NCBI GenBank assembly: GCA_033851955.1
Contig: JAWSVK010000002.1
Coordinates: 7,323-71,322 of the forward strand
Reading direction: 5' to 3'
Source of the DNA: Profundibacter sp033851955
GTDB lineage: Bacteria; Pseudomonadota; Alphaproteobacteria; Rhodobacterales; Rhodobacteraceae
Length of the DNA stretch: 64,000 bases
Positions 1-6,683 of this stretch are shown here, piece by piece (position 1 is the stretch's first letter; each line of letters opens with the position of its first letter). The position numbers and the translations under genes are program-made. The notes below the pieces were generated by a model. The model was not told the origin of the DNA. It saw only the letters and a list, made by a program, of their open reading frames with translations, and searched no databases.

Positions 1-36
1 TTGGACTTTTTGGTCGACAAGTTTCGCAAGCGCTAG
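1..36 (+). CDS. possible C-terminal end of an upstream gene (partial)
   Basis: Frame 1 is open from the window edge to a TAG at 34-36 and encodes the basic tail LDFLVDKFRKR. A small GGGTG-TTT-CACCC hairpin (37-49) follows directly. Too little is visible to name it, and an open stretch of 11 codons can occur by chance. Confidence 0.25.
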   Translation: MDFLVDKFRKR

Positions 37-152
37 GGGTGTTTCACCCGCAATCGACCCAAAAATCTAAACCGACATTTCTTGCATTAAAGTTAGTGAA
101 AGTGGTGCAAAGCCGCTATATGCTTACATTAAACCTTGGGGGAAACCACGAT

Positions 153-659
153 ATGAAACGCAACACCGCAACACAGGCCCTGCTAACAGCAGTGTTCCTA
201 ACCACTTCATTCACCTTGCCAGCCGCGGCGCAGTCGTTGGAACAATGGGGCGCCTCCGAGTATTGGGACGTGATGATTGACCCAACATTGGGCGATGGCT
301 GTTTGATCCAATCCGAATTTGACGATGGTTCAGTGGTGCGCATTGGGTTTGATCGCAATGAGGGCGGCGGCTATGTCACGGCTTTTAACATGGCATGGGG
401 TGACATTGAGGCGGGGGAAACCTATTCGGTTTTGTTTGCGCTGGATGGTCAAGATTATGATGCTGAGGCGCGCGGTATTTATCTGAACGGGGTGCCGGGC
501 GCGGACATCGCGTTTGACAACCCTGATTTCCTATTTGATTTGGCTCAAAAGTATACCATGACGCTTTACAGTGAAAATGGCGAAGTGATGTCGATCGACC
601 TGACGGGCAGCTTCAATGCGTTGGAAGCCGCAATGGAATGCCAAGACGAAATGGGCTGA
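153..659 (+). CDS. small exported protein of unknown function
   Basis: This encodes a 168-residue protein. The N-terminus MKRNTATQ is followed by a hydrophobic stretch and an AAA-QS cleavage motif, a typical Sec signal peptide with a mature protein of about 140 residues. The mature part is acidic, rich in Asp, Gly and Tyr, with a conserved-looking DGCLIQSEFDDGS segment and one further Cys near the C-terminus (MECQDE), so one disulfide is possible. I chose ATG 153 because GGGGGA lies 9 bases upstream and because the signal peptide begins there; the frame extends upstream to a GTG at 39 but that part looks non-coding. I do not recognise the family. A periplasmic or surface location is inferred from the signal peptide alone. 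Confidence 0.7.
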   Translation: MKRNTATQALLTAVFLTTSFTLPAAAQSLEQWGASEYWDVMIDPTLGDGCLIQSEFDDGSVVRIGFDRNEGGGYVTAFNMAWGDIEAGETYSVLFALDGQDYDAEARGIYLNGVPGADIAFDNPDFLFDLAQKYTMTLYSENGEVMSIDLTGSFNALEAAMECQDEMG

Positions 660-744
660 TGGACCCAAAAGCTGGCAGGCGGGCTTTTGGTTTGCCTCTA
701 GTGTGTTCGGTCTGCGCTTTTGGTGTTAAGTCCTGGTTGAACGC

Positions 745-1044
745 TCAATCTCGTGTTGACGCAATTGCTGTAATATCTGTGGTCTGAGGAGGGTTGGCAA
801 AGGTTGGCCCGACTGTTTCTTTGTAAGCAGCAAAGGAGGAAGATTCTAAAAATCTTTGCTTTACAGGATCGTCAGGAAACTCCAGCACGCCAATAAACTG
901 CGTGGGATCATCGGTTGCAAAGCACGAATAGTGTAGCCCAGAAATGCCTTCGGACTTTAGCCCTGCGACAAGTGCGGTCATTGCAACGGATTGTGCATCG
1001 TGGTGATCACTCGATTTTAAGGTATAGCGAACAAGCAGGCTCAT
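745..1044 (-). CDS. small protein, possible dimeric alpha-beta barrel (ABM-like)
   Basis: This encodes a 99-residue soluble protein starting MSLLVRYTLKSS with GGAGAT just upstream of the ATG. The pattern of a beta-strand start (LLVRYTLK), a helix, then GLHYSCFATDDP and FIGVLEFPDD resembles small ferredoxin-like alpha-beta barrel proteins such as the antibiotic-biosynthesis-monooxygenase (ABM) or DUF1330-type folds. That assignment is a fold-level guess with no catalytic residue visible. It stands alone, convergent with the exported protein upstream, and the following 450 bases are non-coding. Confidence 0.6.
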   Translation of the reverse strand: MSLLVRYTLKSSDHHDAQSVAMTALVAGLKSEGISGLHYSCFATDDPTQFIGVLEFPDDPVKQRFLESSSFAAYKETVGPTFANPPQTTDITAIASTRD

Positions 1045-1492
1045 TTTCTATCTCCATTTGATTGGTTGGCAGTTTTTGCGACAGATTAGGTCTGCATCTG
1101 GCGAAAAGCGGCATTTCGTATTTCCTAGCATGCGTTAGATGCGGCTAATTGACCAGTTAAAACCCCACAGTAAACCCCCAGCATCAGCCGCATTTGCGCT
1201 CTCTCCAGCGTAGGGCCGCTGTCGCGCACCCTCCCTCTCGCCGCTTATTGTGTTGCTAAAACGTGGCGCGTCAAAACAGGGGCTGCTGCTGGTTGCTCCG
1301 CCCCAATTCCTGCGCTCCGCTGCAGTGATTTGACCTTATCGGTTGTTGTAACTCCCTTCTTAGGCTGCGGAATTGGCTCTGGTTCGGTAATAAAATCACC
1401 CTTGCGATTGTAAGCGACATTATCTGTCGCAAATGATCGTTCCTATCTCTTGGCAATATTGCCACCTTATATTCAAGCAAAAGAGGTATTCC
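1045..1492. other. non-coding region upstream of mttB-like gene
   Basis: These 448 bases hold no convincing gene. Open frames running leftward from about 1940 into this stretch are antisense to the mttB-like gene. It contains an 8-base inverted repeat ATGCGGCT (1139-1146) / AGCCGCAT (1186-1193) and a perfect 17-base palindrome at 1414-1430, annotated separately. The regulatory region of the methyltransferase gene probably lies here. Confidence 0.5.
1414..1430. promoter_or_regulatory. palindromic candidate operator GCGACA-N5-TGTCGC
   Basis: GCGACATTATCTGTCGC is a perfect 6-base dyad around a 5-base spacer, ending 62 bases before the ATG of the MttB-like gene. Its size and symmetry fit the site of a dimeric regulator such as a GntR or LacI family member. 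No regulator gene is adjacent, so the binding protein is unknown. Confidence 0.45.
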
Positions 1493-3049
1493 ATGGCTGA
1501 TACATCGACAAGAAAACGCAGATCTGGCGGGCGGGCGGGTAACACGCGGCGCGCCACCAAAGCAGTTGAGCAAATGCCTTGGCGCCTGCCTGTTAATACG
1601 GATCGCCCGACCGAGCCGCTGGACGGTGACGGGATTGCGGCCATTCACGACGGGGCCATGCGGATACTCGAAGAAATAGGCATCGAGTTCTTGCACGAAG
1701 AATCGCTGCAAATCCTCAAGGCTGCGGGCTGCACCGTGAATGGCACCAATGTGCGCATGGGCCGTGACTTTGTGATGGAAATGGTCGGCAAAGCCCCCGC
1801 TAGTTTCACCATCACCCCGCGCAACCCCGAACGCGAAGTCATCTTGGGTGATGGACATATTTTGTTTGGGTCGGTGTCCTCTCCTCCAAACTATTGGGAC
1901 ATGGAGATCGGTAAAAAAGTGACGGGTAACCGCGAACAATGCGCCAACCTGCTGAAGCTTTCACAATATTTCAATTGTATCCACATGATCGGCGGATACC
2001 CTGTTGAGCCCGTCGATGTTCACCCAAGCATCCGGCATCTGGATGTGCTGTTTGATAAGTTGACCCTGACCGATAAGGTCGGCCATGCCTATTGTCTGGG
2101 GGCCGGACGGGTGGATGATGTGATGGAAATGATCCGCATCGCGGGTGGTCTGAGCCATGAGGAATTTGAAGCCAAGCCGCGGATGTTCACCAACATCAAT
2201 TCGACCTCGCCATTGAAACACGACGATCTGATGCTGGACGGCTGGATCCGCCACGTAAGGCGCGGTCAGGCCGCCATTGTGACGCCTTTCACGTTGGCGG
2301 GCGCTATGGCCCCCGTGACCATGGCAGGCGCGGTGGCGCAATCTTTGGCCGAAGGGCTGTCGGTGATCGCCTTGGCGCAGTACATACGGCCAGGCGCGCC
2401 CTGTGGCATCGGGACGTTTACCTCCAACGTTGATATGAAATCAGGCGCCCCCGCCTTTGGTACCCCTGAATACATGCGCGCCACCCAGATGACCGGTCAG
2501 ATGGCGCGGTTTTATGGATTGCCTTTGCGTTCCAGTGGGGTCTGCGCCGCCAATGTGCCCGACGGACAAGCCATGTGGGAAACCTCAAACAGCCTATGGG
2601 CGGCGGTGCAATCGGGCAGCAATATGGTTTATCACGCCGCCGGTTGGCTGGAAGGCGGGCTGATCGCCAGCCCCGAAAAATTCATCATGGATTGCGAAGT
2701 GTTGCAGCAAATCCAGCGCTATATGGAGCCGCAGATCATTGCGACCACACCGGAGGATATCGCAATAGACGCGATCCGCGAGGTTGGCCCCGAGGGACAT
2801 TTCTTTGGCATCCAGCACACGCAGGACCGTTACGAAGAGGCATTTTACCAACCGTTTCTTTCGGATTGGCGCAATTTTGAGGCGTGGGAGCTGGCTGGTG
2901 GTACATGGACTGCCGAGCGGGCCCATCACAAGTTCAAAGAGATCATTAACGAATTCGAAGCGCCCCCTATGCAAAGTGACAACCACGCAGAGTTGGTTGA
3001 TTTTGTTGCCCGCCGTAAATCCGAAGGCGGCGTGCCGACAGATTTTTAA
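1493..3049 (+). CDS. MttB-family (non-pyrrolysine) methylamine/betaine methyltransferase-like protein
   Basis: This encodes 518 residues of the trimethylamine methyltransferase superfamily (COG5598). Members transfer a methyl group from a quaternary or tertiary amine to a corrinoid protein. Pyrrolysine-containing archaeal MttB demethylates trimethylamine; homologues without pyrrolysine, such as MtgB and MtpB types, use glycine betaine, proline betaine, carnitine and similar compounds. This ORF reads through with no in-frame amber codon, so it is the non-pyrrolysine type. The N-terminal 25 residues are basic (STRKRRSGGRAGNTRR); the rest is the TIM-barrel-like domain, including GAMRILEEIGIEF, TFTSNVDMKSGAPAFGTPE and the C-terminal YQPFLSDWRNFEAW. 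ATG 1493 is preceded by AAGAGG at 1480-1485; an upstream start at 1433 lacks this. No corrinoid protein or reductive activase gene is nearby. The true substrate cannot be read from the sequence. Confidence 0.85.
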   Translation: MADTSTRKRRSGGRAGNTRRATKAVEQMPWRLPVNTDRPTEPLDGDGIAAIHDGAMRILEEIGIEFLHEESLQILKAAGCTVNGTNVRMGRDFVMEMVGKAPASFTITPRNPEREVILGDGHILFGSVSSPPNYWDMEIGKKVTGNREQCANLLKLSQYFNCIHMIGGYPVEPVDVHPSIRHLDVLFDKLTLTDKVGHAYCLGAGRVDDVMEMIRIAGGLSHEEFEAKPRMFTNINSTSPLKHDDLMLDGWIRHVRRGQAAIVTPFTLAGAMAPVTMAGAVAQSLAEGLSVIALAQYIRPGAPCGIGTFTSNVDMKSGAPAFGTPEYMRATQMTGQMARFYGLPLRSSGVCAANVPDGQAMWETSNSLWAAVQSGSNMVYHAAGWLEGGLIASPEKFIMDCEVLQQIQRYMEPQIIATTPEDIAIDAIREVGPEGHFFGIQHTQDRYEEAFYQPFLSDWRNFEAWELAGGTWTAERAHHKFKEIINEFEAPPMQSDNHAELVDFVARRKSEGGVPTDF

Positions 3050-3164
3050 GTGCAGGATTTGGACTGAATTTTAAGCATTTTGCTGCCGCAAGTTCGGACT
3101 TTGTTAATGATGATTACCTAGCGTTCAACCTAGGCCAAAAGAATTGGTCAAAAGGATGGGATGA

Positions 3165-3773
3165 ATGCACGGGTTAATAAATCGCTCACTCGAGAGCTTC
3201 TTAAGTGAGACTTATGGGGCCGCGGTGTGGCACGACGTGGTCGAGGCCGCGGGTTTGGGGTTTGAGCATTTTGAATCGATGTTTGAATATGAAGACTGGC
3301 AGACATATGCAGTTATTGAGTGCGCCGCAGAGCTGCTCAGCAAATCTTCTGACACCATATTGGAAGACTTGGGCACCTATCTCGTGTCCAGCCCCAATGT
3401 AAAATCTCTGCGCCGCCTGCTGCGGTTTGGCGGCGACACCTTTGTTGATTTCCTGCACTCACTGGATGATCTGTATGATCGTGGCAAATTGGCGGTGCCC
3501 GAGTTGGAACTGCCCACGTTCAAGCTGTTGGAGGAGGGCCGCCCCGGCTGTTTTACGGTGGTTTGTCACGGTCCACACAAGGGGTTTGGGCGCGCGATGC
3601 TAGGGGTGCTGCGGGCGATGGCCGATGACTATGGCGCATTGGTGTTTATGGAATATCAAGGCGGGCGCGACGGTTTCGAGGAAATCTCGATCACCTTGGT
3701 CGAAAGCAGTTTTGCAGATGGGCGGGATTTTAGCTTGGCCAGACCGGATGTTTTAAGCGGGGGCGGGACTTAA
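3165..3773 (+). CDS. H-NOX-like (HNOB domain) sensor protein lacking the usual heme histidine
   Basis: This encodes 202 residues that align over their length with H-NOX domains: the N-terminus MHGLINRSLESFL, YGAAVW, EYEDWQTY, LLRFGG, then FLHSLDDLYDR and VPELELPTF. H-NOX proteins bind heme and sense NO or O2 and often control a neighbouring cyclase or kinase. Two hallmarks are changed. Aligned to soluble guanylate cyclase beta1, the proximal heme ligand His105 corresponds to Tyr104 here, and the heme-propionate YxSxR motif reads C134-H-G136-P-H138. A histidine (H98) lies six residues before the ligand position. AAAGGA sits 8 bases before the ATG. The stop overlaps the start of the GGDEF gene (TAATG), so the pair is translationally coupled. 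Function as a sensor or adaptor for that cyclase is inferred. Confidence 0.85.
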   Translation: MHGLINRSLESFLSETYGAAVWHDVVEAAGLGFEHFESMFEYEDWQTYAVIECAAELLSKSSDTILEDLGTYLVSSPNVKSLRRLLRFGGDTFVDFLHSLDDLYDRGKLAVPELELPTFKLLEEGRPGCFTVVCHGPHKGFGRAMLGVLRAMADDYGALVFMEYQGGRDGFEEISITLVESSFADGRDFSLARPDVLSGGGT

Positions 3774-4768
3774 TGGACAGGTTTTGTATGACAAAGGAGT
3801 CATTGGCGCGCCTGATGCCAATGCACCTCATTTTGGGGCTGAATGGAGAAATTTTGCAATGCGGGCCCACGGTCGCAAAGCTCTTTGTTGATCGCACTTT
3901 GACCGGGCAGTCGTTCTTTGAGTGTTTCGATGTGAACCGCCCGGGCAATATGGCGTCGGTGGCTGACATTATCGAAACGATTGGGACGAAACTGCATCTG
4001 TCTATGCGCAATGAACATCAGACAATGTTAAAGGCGGTTGGTGTCGCCCTTGAGGGGCAAGAAGGCGTGTTGCTGGATATGTCGTTCGGGATTTCGGTGG
4101 TTGATACGATCGGGACCTATAATTTGACAATTGCGGACTTTGCCGCAACTGATCTTGCTGTTGAGATGCTCTATCTGATCGAGGCAAAATCAGCGGCGAT
4201 GAATGAATCACACAAATTGAATGCACGGCTTCAAGGCGCGAAAATGGCGGCCGAAGAGCAAGCCTATACAGATACATTGACAGGGTTAAAGAACCGACGC
4301 GCGATGGATCATGTGCTGTCGCGCTTTGTCACGGGCGGCGACAGTTTTGGCTTGATGCAGGTCGATCTGGATTACTTTAAGGCAGTAAATGACACGTTGG
4401 GCCACGCCGCTGGGGACCATGTGTTGTTGGAGGTTGCCCGAATTTTGGTGGATGAAACCCGCAGCGATGATTTGGTGGCGCGGGTCGGCGGCGATGAATT
4501 TGTGTTGTTGTTCCACCGTTTGACCGACATTGATCAGCTGAATGATATTGCAATGCGGATTATCGAGCGCATGGAAGTGCCGATTATGTTCAACGGCCAG
4601 CAATGCCGAATTTCAACCAGCATTGGCACGACGGTGTCGGATTTCTACACCGAACCTGACATGGACAAAATGTTGAGCGACGCAGATTTGGCGCTTTACG
4701 CATCCAAAAATAAGGGGCGGGCCTGCAATACAGTCTTTAGCGCTGAATTGTTACGCCAAGCCTCCTAA
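3773..4768 (+). CDS. GGDEF diguanylate cyclase with N-terminal H-NOX-associated PAS-like domain
   Basis: This encodes 331 residues with no membrane segment. Residues 1-130 resemble the HNOBA (H-NOX-associated, PAS-like) domain: PMHLILGLNGEILQCGP followed by a conserved FFECFDVNRP. Residues 130-165 are probably a helical linker that transmits the signal, and 165-331 form a GGDEF domain. The active-site motif GGDEF (239-243) is intact, DYFKAVND carries the metal-binding Asp, and RSDD (230-233) is an inhibitory I-site at the standard five-residue spacing. It should therefore make c-di-GMP from two GTP and be product-inhibited. The one-base start/stop overlap with the H-NOX-like gene implies a stoichiometric sensor-cyclase pair in the cytoplasm. 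No EAL domain is present. Confidence 0.93.
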   Translation: MDRFCMTKESLARLMPMHLILGLNGEILQCGPTVAKLFVDRTLTGQSFFECFDVNRPGNMASVADIIETIGTKLHLSMRNEHQTMLKAVGVALEGQEGVLLDMSFGISVVDTIGTYNLTIADFAATDLAVEMLYLIEAKSAAMNESHKLNARLQGAKMAAEEQAYTDTLTGLKNRRAMDHVLSRFVTGGDSFGLMQVDLDYFKAVNDTLGHAAGDHVLLEVARILVDETRSDDLVARVGGDEFVLLFHRLTDIDQLNDIAMRIIERMEVPIMFNGQQCRISTSIGTTVSDFYTEPDMDKMLSDADLALYASKNKGRACNTVFSAELLRQAS

Positions 4769-4941
4769 GCATTCGACCCGTTTAGAAACTGCACCAAGAG
4801 GGTAAATCTGCTCCAAGAAGTCAGGTTTTGACCCGACGGTTTGGTATTTTGTTAATGAACACAATTTGGTCCATTTTTGTCATTCTTTGGCCGTAAACCT
4901 TTGGCAATTTAACGCTGAAACCTAAACAATATTCGGAGAAG

Positions 4942-5091
4942 ATGATGGACCTGTTTACAACGATTTCCTTTGACCAAATTGGTCTGGCTTTTCTTTCTGT
5001 CTTTGTTCTCCGTCAGGTTATGGTCTACGCTTTGCCAAATGATATTGCGGGCCCAGGCGGTTGGTTTGTCGACACGGGCTGCGCTGATTAA
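4942..5091 (+). CDS. 49-residue small membrane-like protein
   Basis: A short ORF begins MMDLFTTISFDQIG, continues with a hydrophobic stretch (LAFLSVFVL, then VMVYALP) and ends GGWFVDTGCAD. GGAGA at 4935-4939 precedes ATG 4942 (or the adjacent ATG 4945), and a strong hairpin terminator lies 49 bases after the stop. That arrangement supports a real gene. One transmembrane helix is likely. I do not recognise it. It lies 173 bases behind the diguanylate cyclase gene, and whether it shares that transcript is unknown. Confidence 0.5.
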   Translation: MMDLFTTISFDQIGLAFLSVFVLRQVMVYALPNDIAGPGGWFVDTGCAD

Positions 5092-5139
5092 GGCGTAAAC
5101 GACAAATACTTAGCAGTTTTCGATGAAATCTGAACAAGA

Positions 5140-5162
5140 AAAGGCCCTTTAAGAGGGCCTTT
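5140..5162. terminator. palindromic terminator hairpin
   Basis: AAAGGCCCT (5140-5148), loop TTAAG, AGGGCCTTT (5154-5162): a 9-base stem with A-rich and T-rich flanks, usable on both strands. It would end the rightward small ORF and the leftward membrane protein gene at 5261-5647. Confidence 0.75.
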
Positions 5163-5260
5163 CTGACGGCTAACAATGCTCTGATTAACAGTGCTTTTCT
5201 CCTGATTTTGCCAAGGCGTTTGAGTCAGCTGGCAATACTCGGAATTTGAATAAGTCGCCT

Positions 5261-5647
5261 TCAACTTCCGAAATAAAGAAGCCCTGAGCAAATAAACCAG
5301 ACACTCCAATGTGGCAGCCGCAGCAGCGTCGCAGCCGCTTTTTTGAGCCACAAAACCTGTACAACCCAAACTGCGCCCCATAGGAAAAACAATACGCTAA
5401 GCGCTGTCAAAACCTGGTCTTCAATTGGCCCCAAATCGACAAATGCGACCGCAAAGAGCAATAGAGCTACAGCCAAAAGATCAACCGACAACATTTGGAA
5501 AGCGCACATGGCCTGCACCCAATGTGCCGTTAACCTGTCGTTCTCTTGATCCGGCGCGATGGCTGCTGTCTCTTTTGTGCCCCCCAATACATGCGCAATT
5601 ACGGCGAGCAAGGTAATGCATGCCACGATAAAGACCGGTATATTCAT
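5261..5647 (-). CDS. small integral membrane protein, about four helices
   Basis: This encodes 128 residues starting MNIPVFIVACITLLAVIAHV. Hydrophobic segments lie at about 1-22, 45-70, 78-100 and 108-125, separated by short polar loops (GGTKETAAIAPDQEND; DLGPIED). That is four likely transmembrane helices in the inner membrane. No catalytic motif is visible and I do not recognise the family. It is monocistronic, facing the terminator at 5140-5162. A ribosome-binding site before the ATG at 5647 is weak. Confidence 0.6.
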   Translation of the reverse strand: MNIPVFIVACITLLAVIAHVLGGTKETAAIAPDQENDRLTAHWVQAMCAFQMLSVDLLAVALLLFAVAFVDLGPIEDQVLTALSVLFFLWGAVWVVQVLWLKKAAATLLRLPHWSVWFICSGLLYFGS

Positions 5648-5910
5648 CTCAACCCCTTGGTTCCAGTTGTAACAGGGCAGTGCCCGTTAGCCGCTTTCTA
5701 TCTGGGTAATTGTCTAGATTGATTTGAACACAGGGCAATGCGGCAAATCGTGCAAAGTGTGTTGGTGATATTTTCGTTTCGACCGCAAAACAGCAGAATT
5801 TATTTGTGACGCCGCCCAACAAACTGACTCGAAATGAGAGCGTTACACCTGTTTGTCCTTTTGCTGATAGTCAGGTCGCATGTTTTGTTCGATTGCCACA
5901 CAACAACAAC
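5648..5910. other. non-coding region
   Basis: This lies between the divergent membrane protein gene and the cold-shock gene terminator. It is AT-richer than its surroundings. No gene, repeat or clear promoter was recognised; short open frames here lack ribosome-binding sites. Confidence 0.4.
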
Positions 5911-5946
5911 GAAAAAAGGGCGCACCGCTTTTCGCGATACGCCCTT
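5911..5946 (-). terminator. intrinsic terminator of the cold-shock gene
   Basis: Read leftward, AAGGGCG (5946-5940) and CGCCCTT (5922-5916) form a 7-base stem followed by a run of T (the A-run 5912-5917 on the plus strand). It lies 40 bases past the cold-shock gene stop codon. Confidence 0.75.
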
Positions 5947-5985
5947 CTTATTCGTCAACAATCATCCCGACTTGCGGGAGAAAGC

Positions 5986-6192
5986 TTATGCCAAAGCGAT
6001 GTTTGTCGCGCTTTCGCGGCCGTCGCGGCCAGGTTCGATTTCGAAAGTAACTTTCTGATCGTCAGCAAGACCAGTCAGGCCTGCTTGTTCAACAGCTGAG
6101 ATGTGTACAAACACGTCTTTGCTGCCGCCATCTGGAGCGATAAAGCCGAAGCCTTTTGTTGTGTTAAACCATTTTACGGTGCCAGTAGCCAT
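5986..6192 (-). CDS. cold-shock protein, CspA family
   Basis: This encodes 68 residues of a single cold-shock domain, the normal family length. RNP1 (KGFGFIAP) and RNP2 (VFVHIS) are intact, with aromatic residues positioned to stack on single-stranded RNA or DNA. Such proteins act as RNA chaperones and transcription antiterminators. AGGAG lies just before the ATG at 6192. The gene has its own terminator, and the 327 non-coding bases upstream leave room for a long 5' leader. Long leaders that refold with temperature are known for some csp genes; I could not establish a structure here. Confidence 0.95.
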   Translation of the reverse strand: MATGTVKWFNTTKGFGFIAPDGGSKDVFVHISAVEQAGLTGLADDQKVTFEIEPGRDGRESATNIALA

Positions 6193-6520
6193 CGTATATT
6201 CTCCTATTTATCTGCCCGCAGAATGCGGCAGCTCGGCTCAGCCAGAACAAGATCGATATACTGAGCTGTTAAGAGCAGTGTAGCCGATAGAGGTAACGTC
6301 GCAGGCATCACATAGGGTCACGCAAAGGAAATATCAAGGAGTTTGTACATCTTAGCGGCCATTGGCGGATTTATGCCTTGTTTTGGTGCGGTGCGGCCAA
6401 AACAAGCTGCGCAACATTGCCCAAAATGCGTTGACAACTTTCGAAGGGCTGTTGTTTGGGGGCAAAACGGCCGTCGTCTGCCACGTCGCAGAAAAGAATC
6501 AATATGTCAGGGAAACGACG
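6193..6520. other. non-coding region upstream of the cold-shock gene
   Basis: This probably contains the leftward cold-shock promoter and 5' leader. A rightward open frame spanning 6343-6561 runs into the tRNA-Glu gene and is not credible. No other feature was recognised. Confidence 0.4.
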
Positions 6521-6595
6521 TGGTAGCCCGTACGAGAATCGAACTCGTCTTTCCAGGTTGAAAACCTGGCGTCCTAACCGATAGACGAACGGGCC
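6521..6595 (-). tRNA. tRNA-Glu (anticodon TTC)
   Basis: Read on the minus strand from 6595 it folds as a 75-base tRNA. The acceptor stem is GGCCCGT/ACGGGCT with a G1-U72 wobble. The anticodon stem-loop is CCAGG-TTTTCAA-CCTGG with anticodon TTC, and the T-arm contains GTTCGATTC. A discriminator A and an encoded CCA follow (6523-6521). Confidence 0.95.
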
Positions 6596-6683
6596 ACATT
6601 GTGTGGTCAGGCGTATCTAGGCAAACTGGGGCGAGGGCGCAAGGGGGTAAATGCGTCTAATTCGTAATTTTTTACACCCTCGT

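Noticed and set aside
1139..1193. 8-base inverted repeat ATGCGGCT/AGCCGCAT as an attachment site or operator
   Set aside because: The 39-base spacing is long and the arms short; chance is likely.
1271..1939. 222-residue leftward frame
   Set aside because: Mostly antisense to the MttB-like gene, whose reading frame has clear family motifs.
3456..3461. H98 as the proximal heme ligand of the H-NOX-like protein
   Set aside because: It is six residues before the aligned ligand position, nearly two helical turns away. I could not accept it as ligand without a structure, so it is only noted in the finding.
6343..6561. 72-residue rightward frame
   Set aside because: It runs into the tRNA-Glu gene and has no ribosome-binding site; composition is not coding-like.
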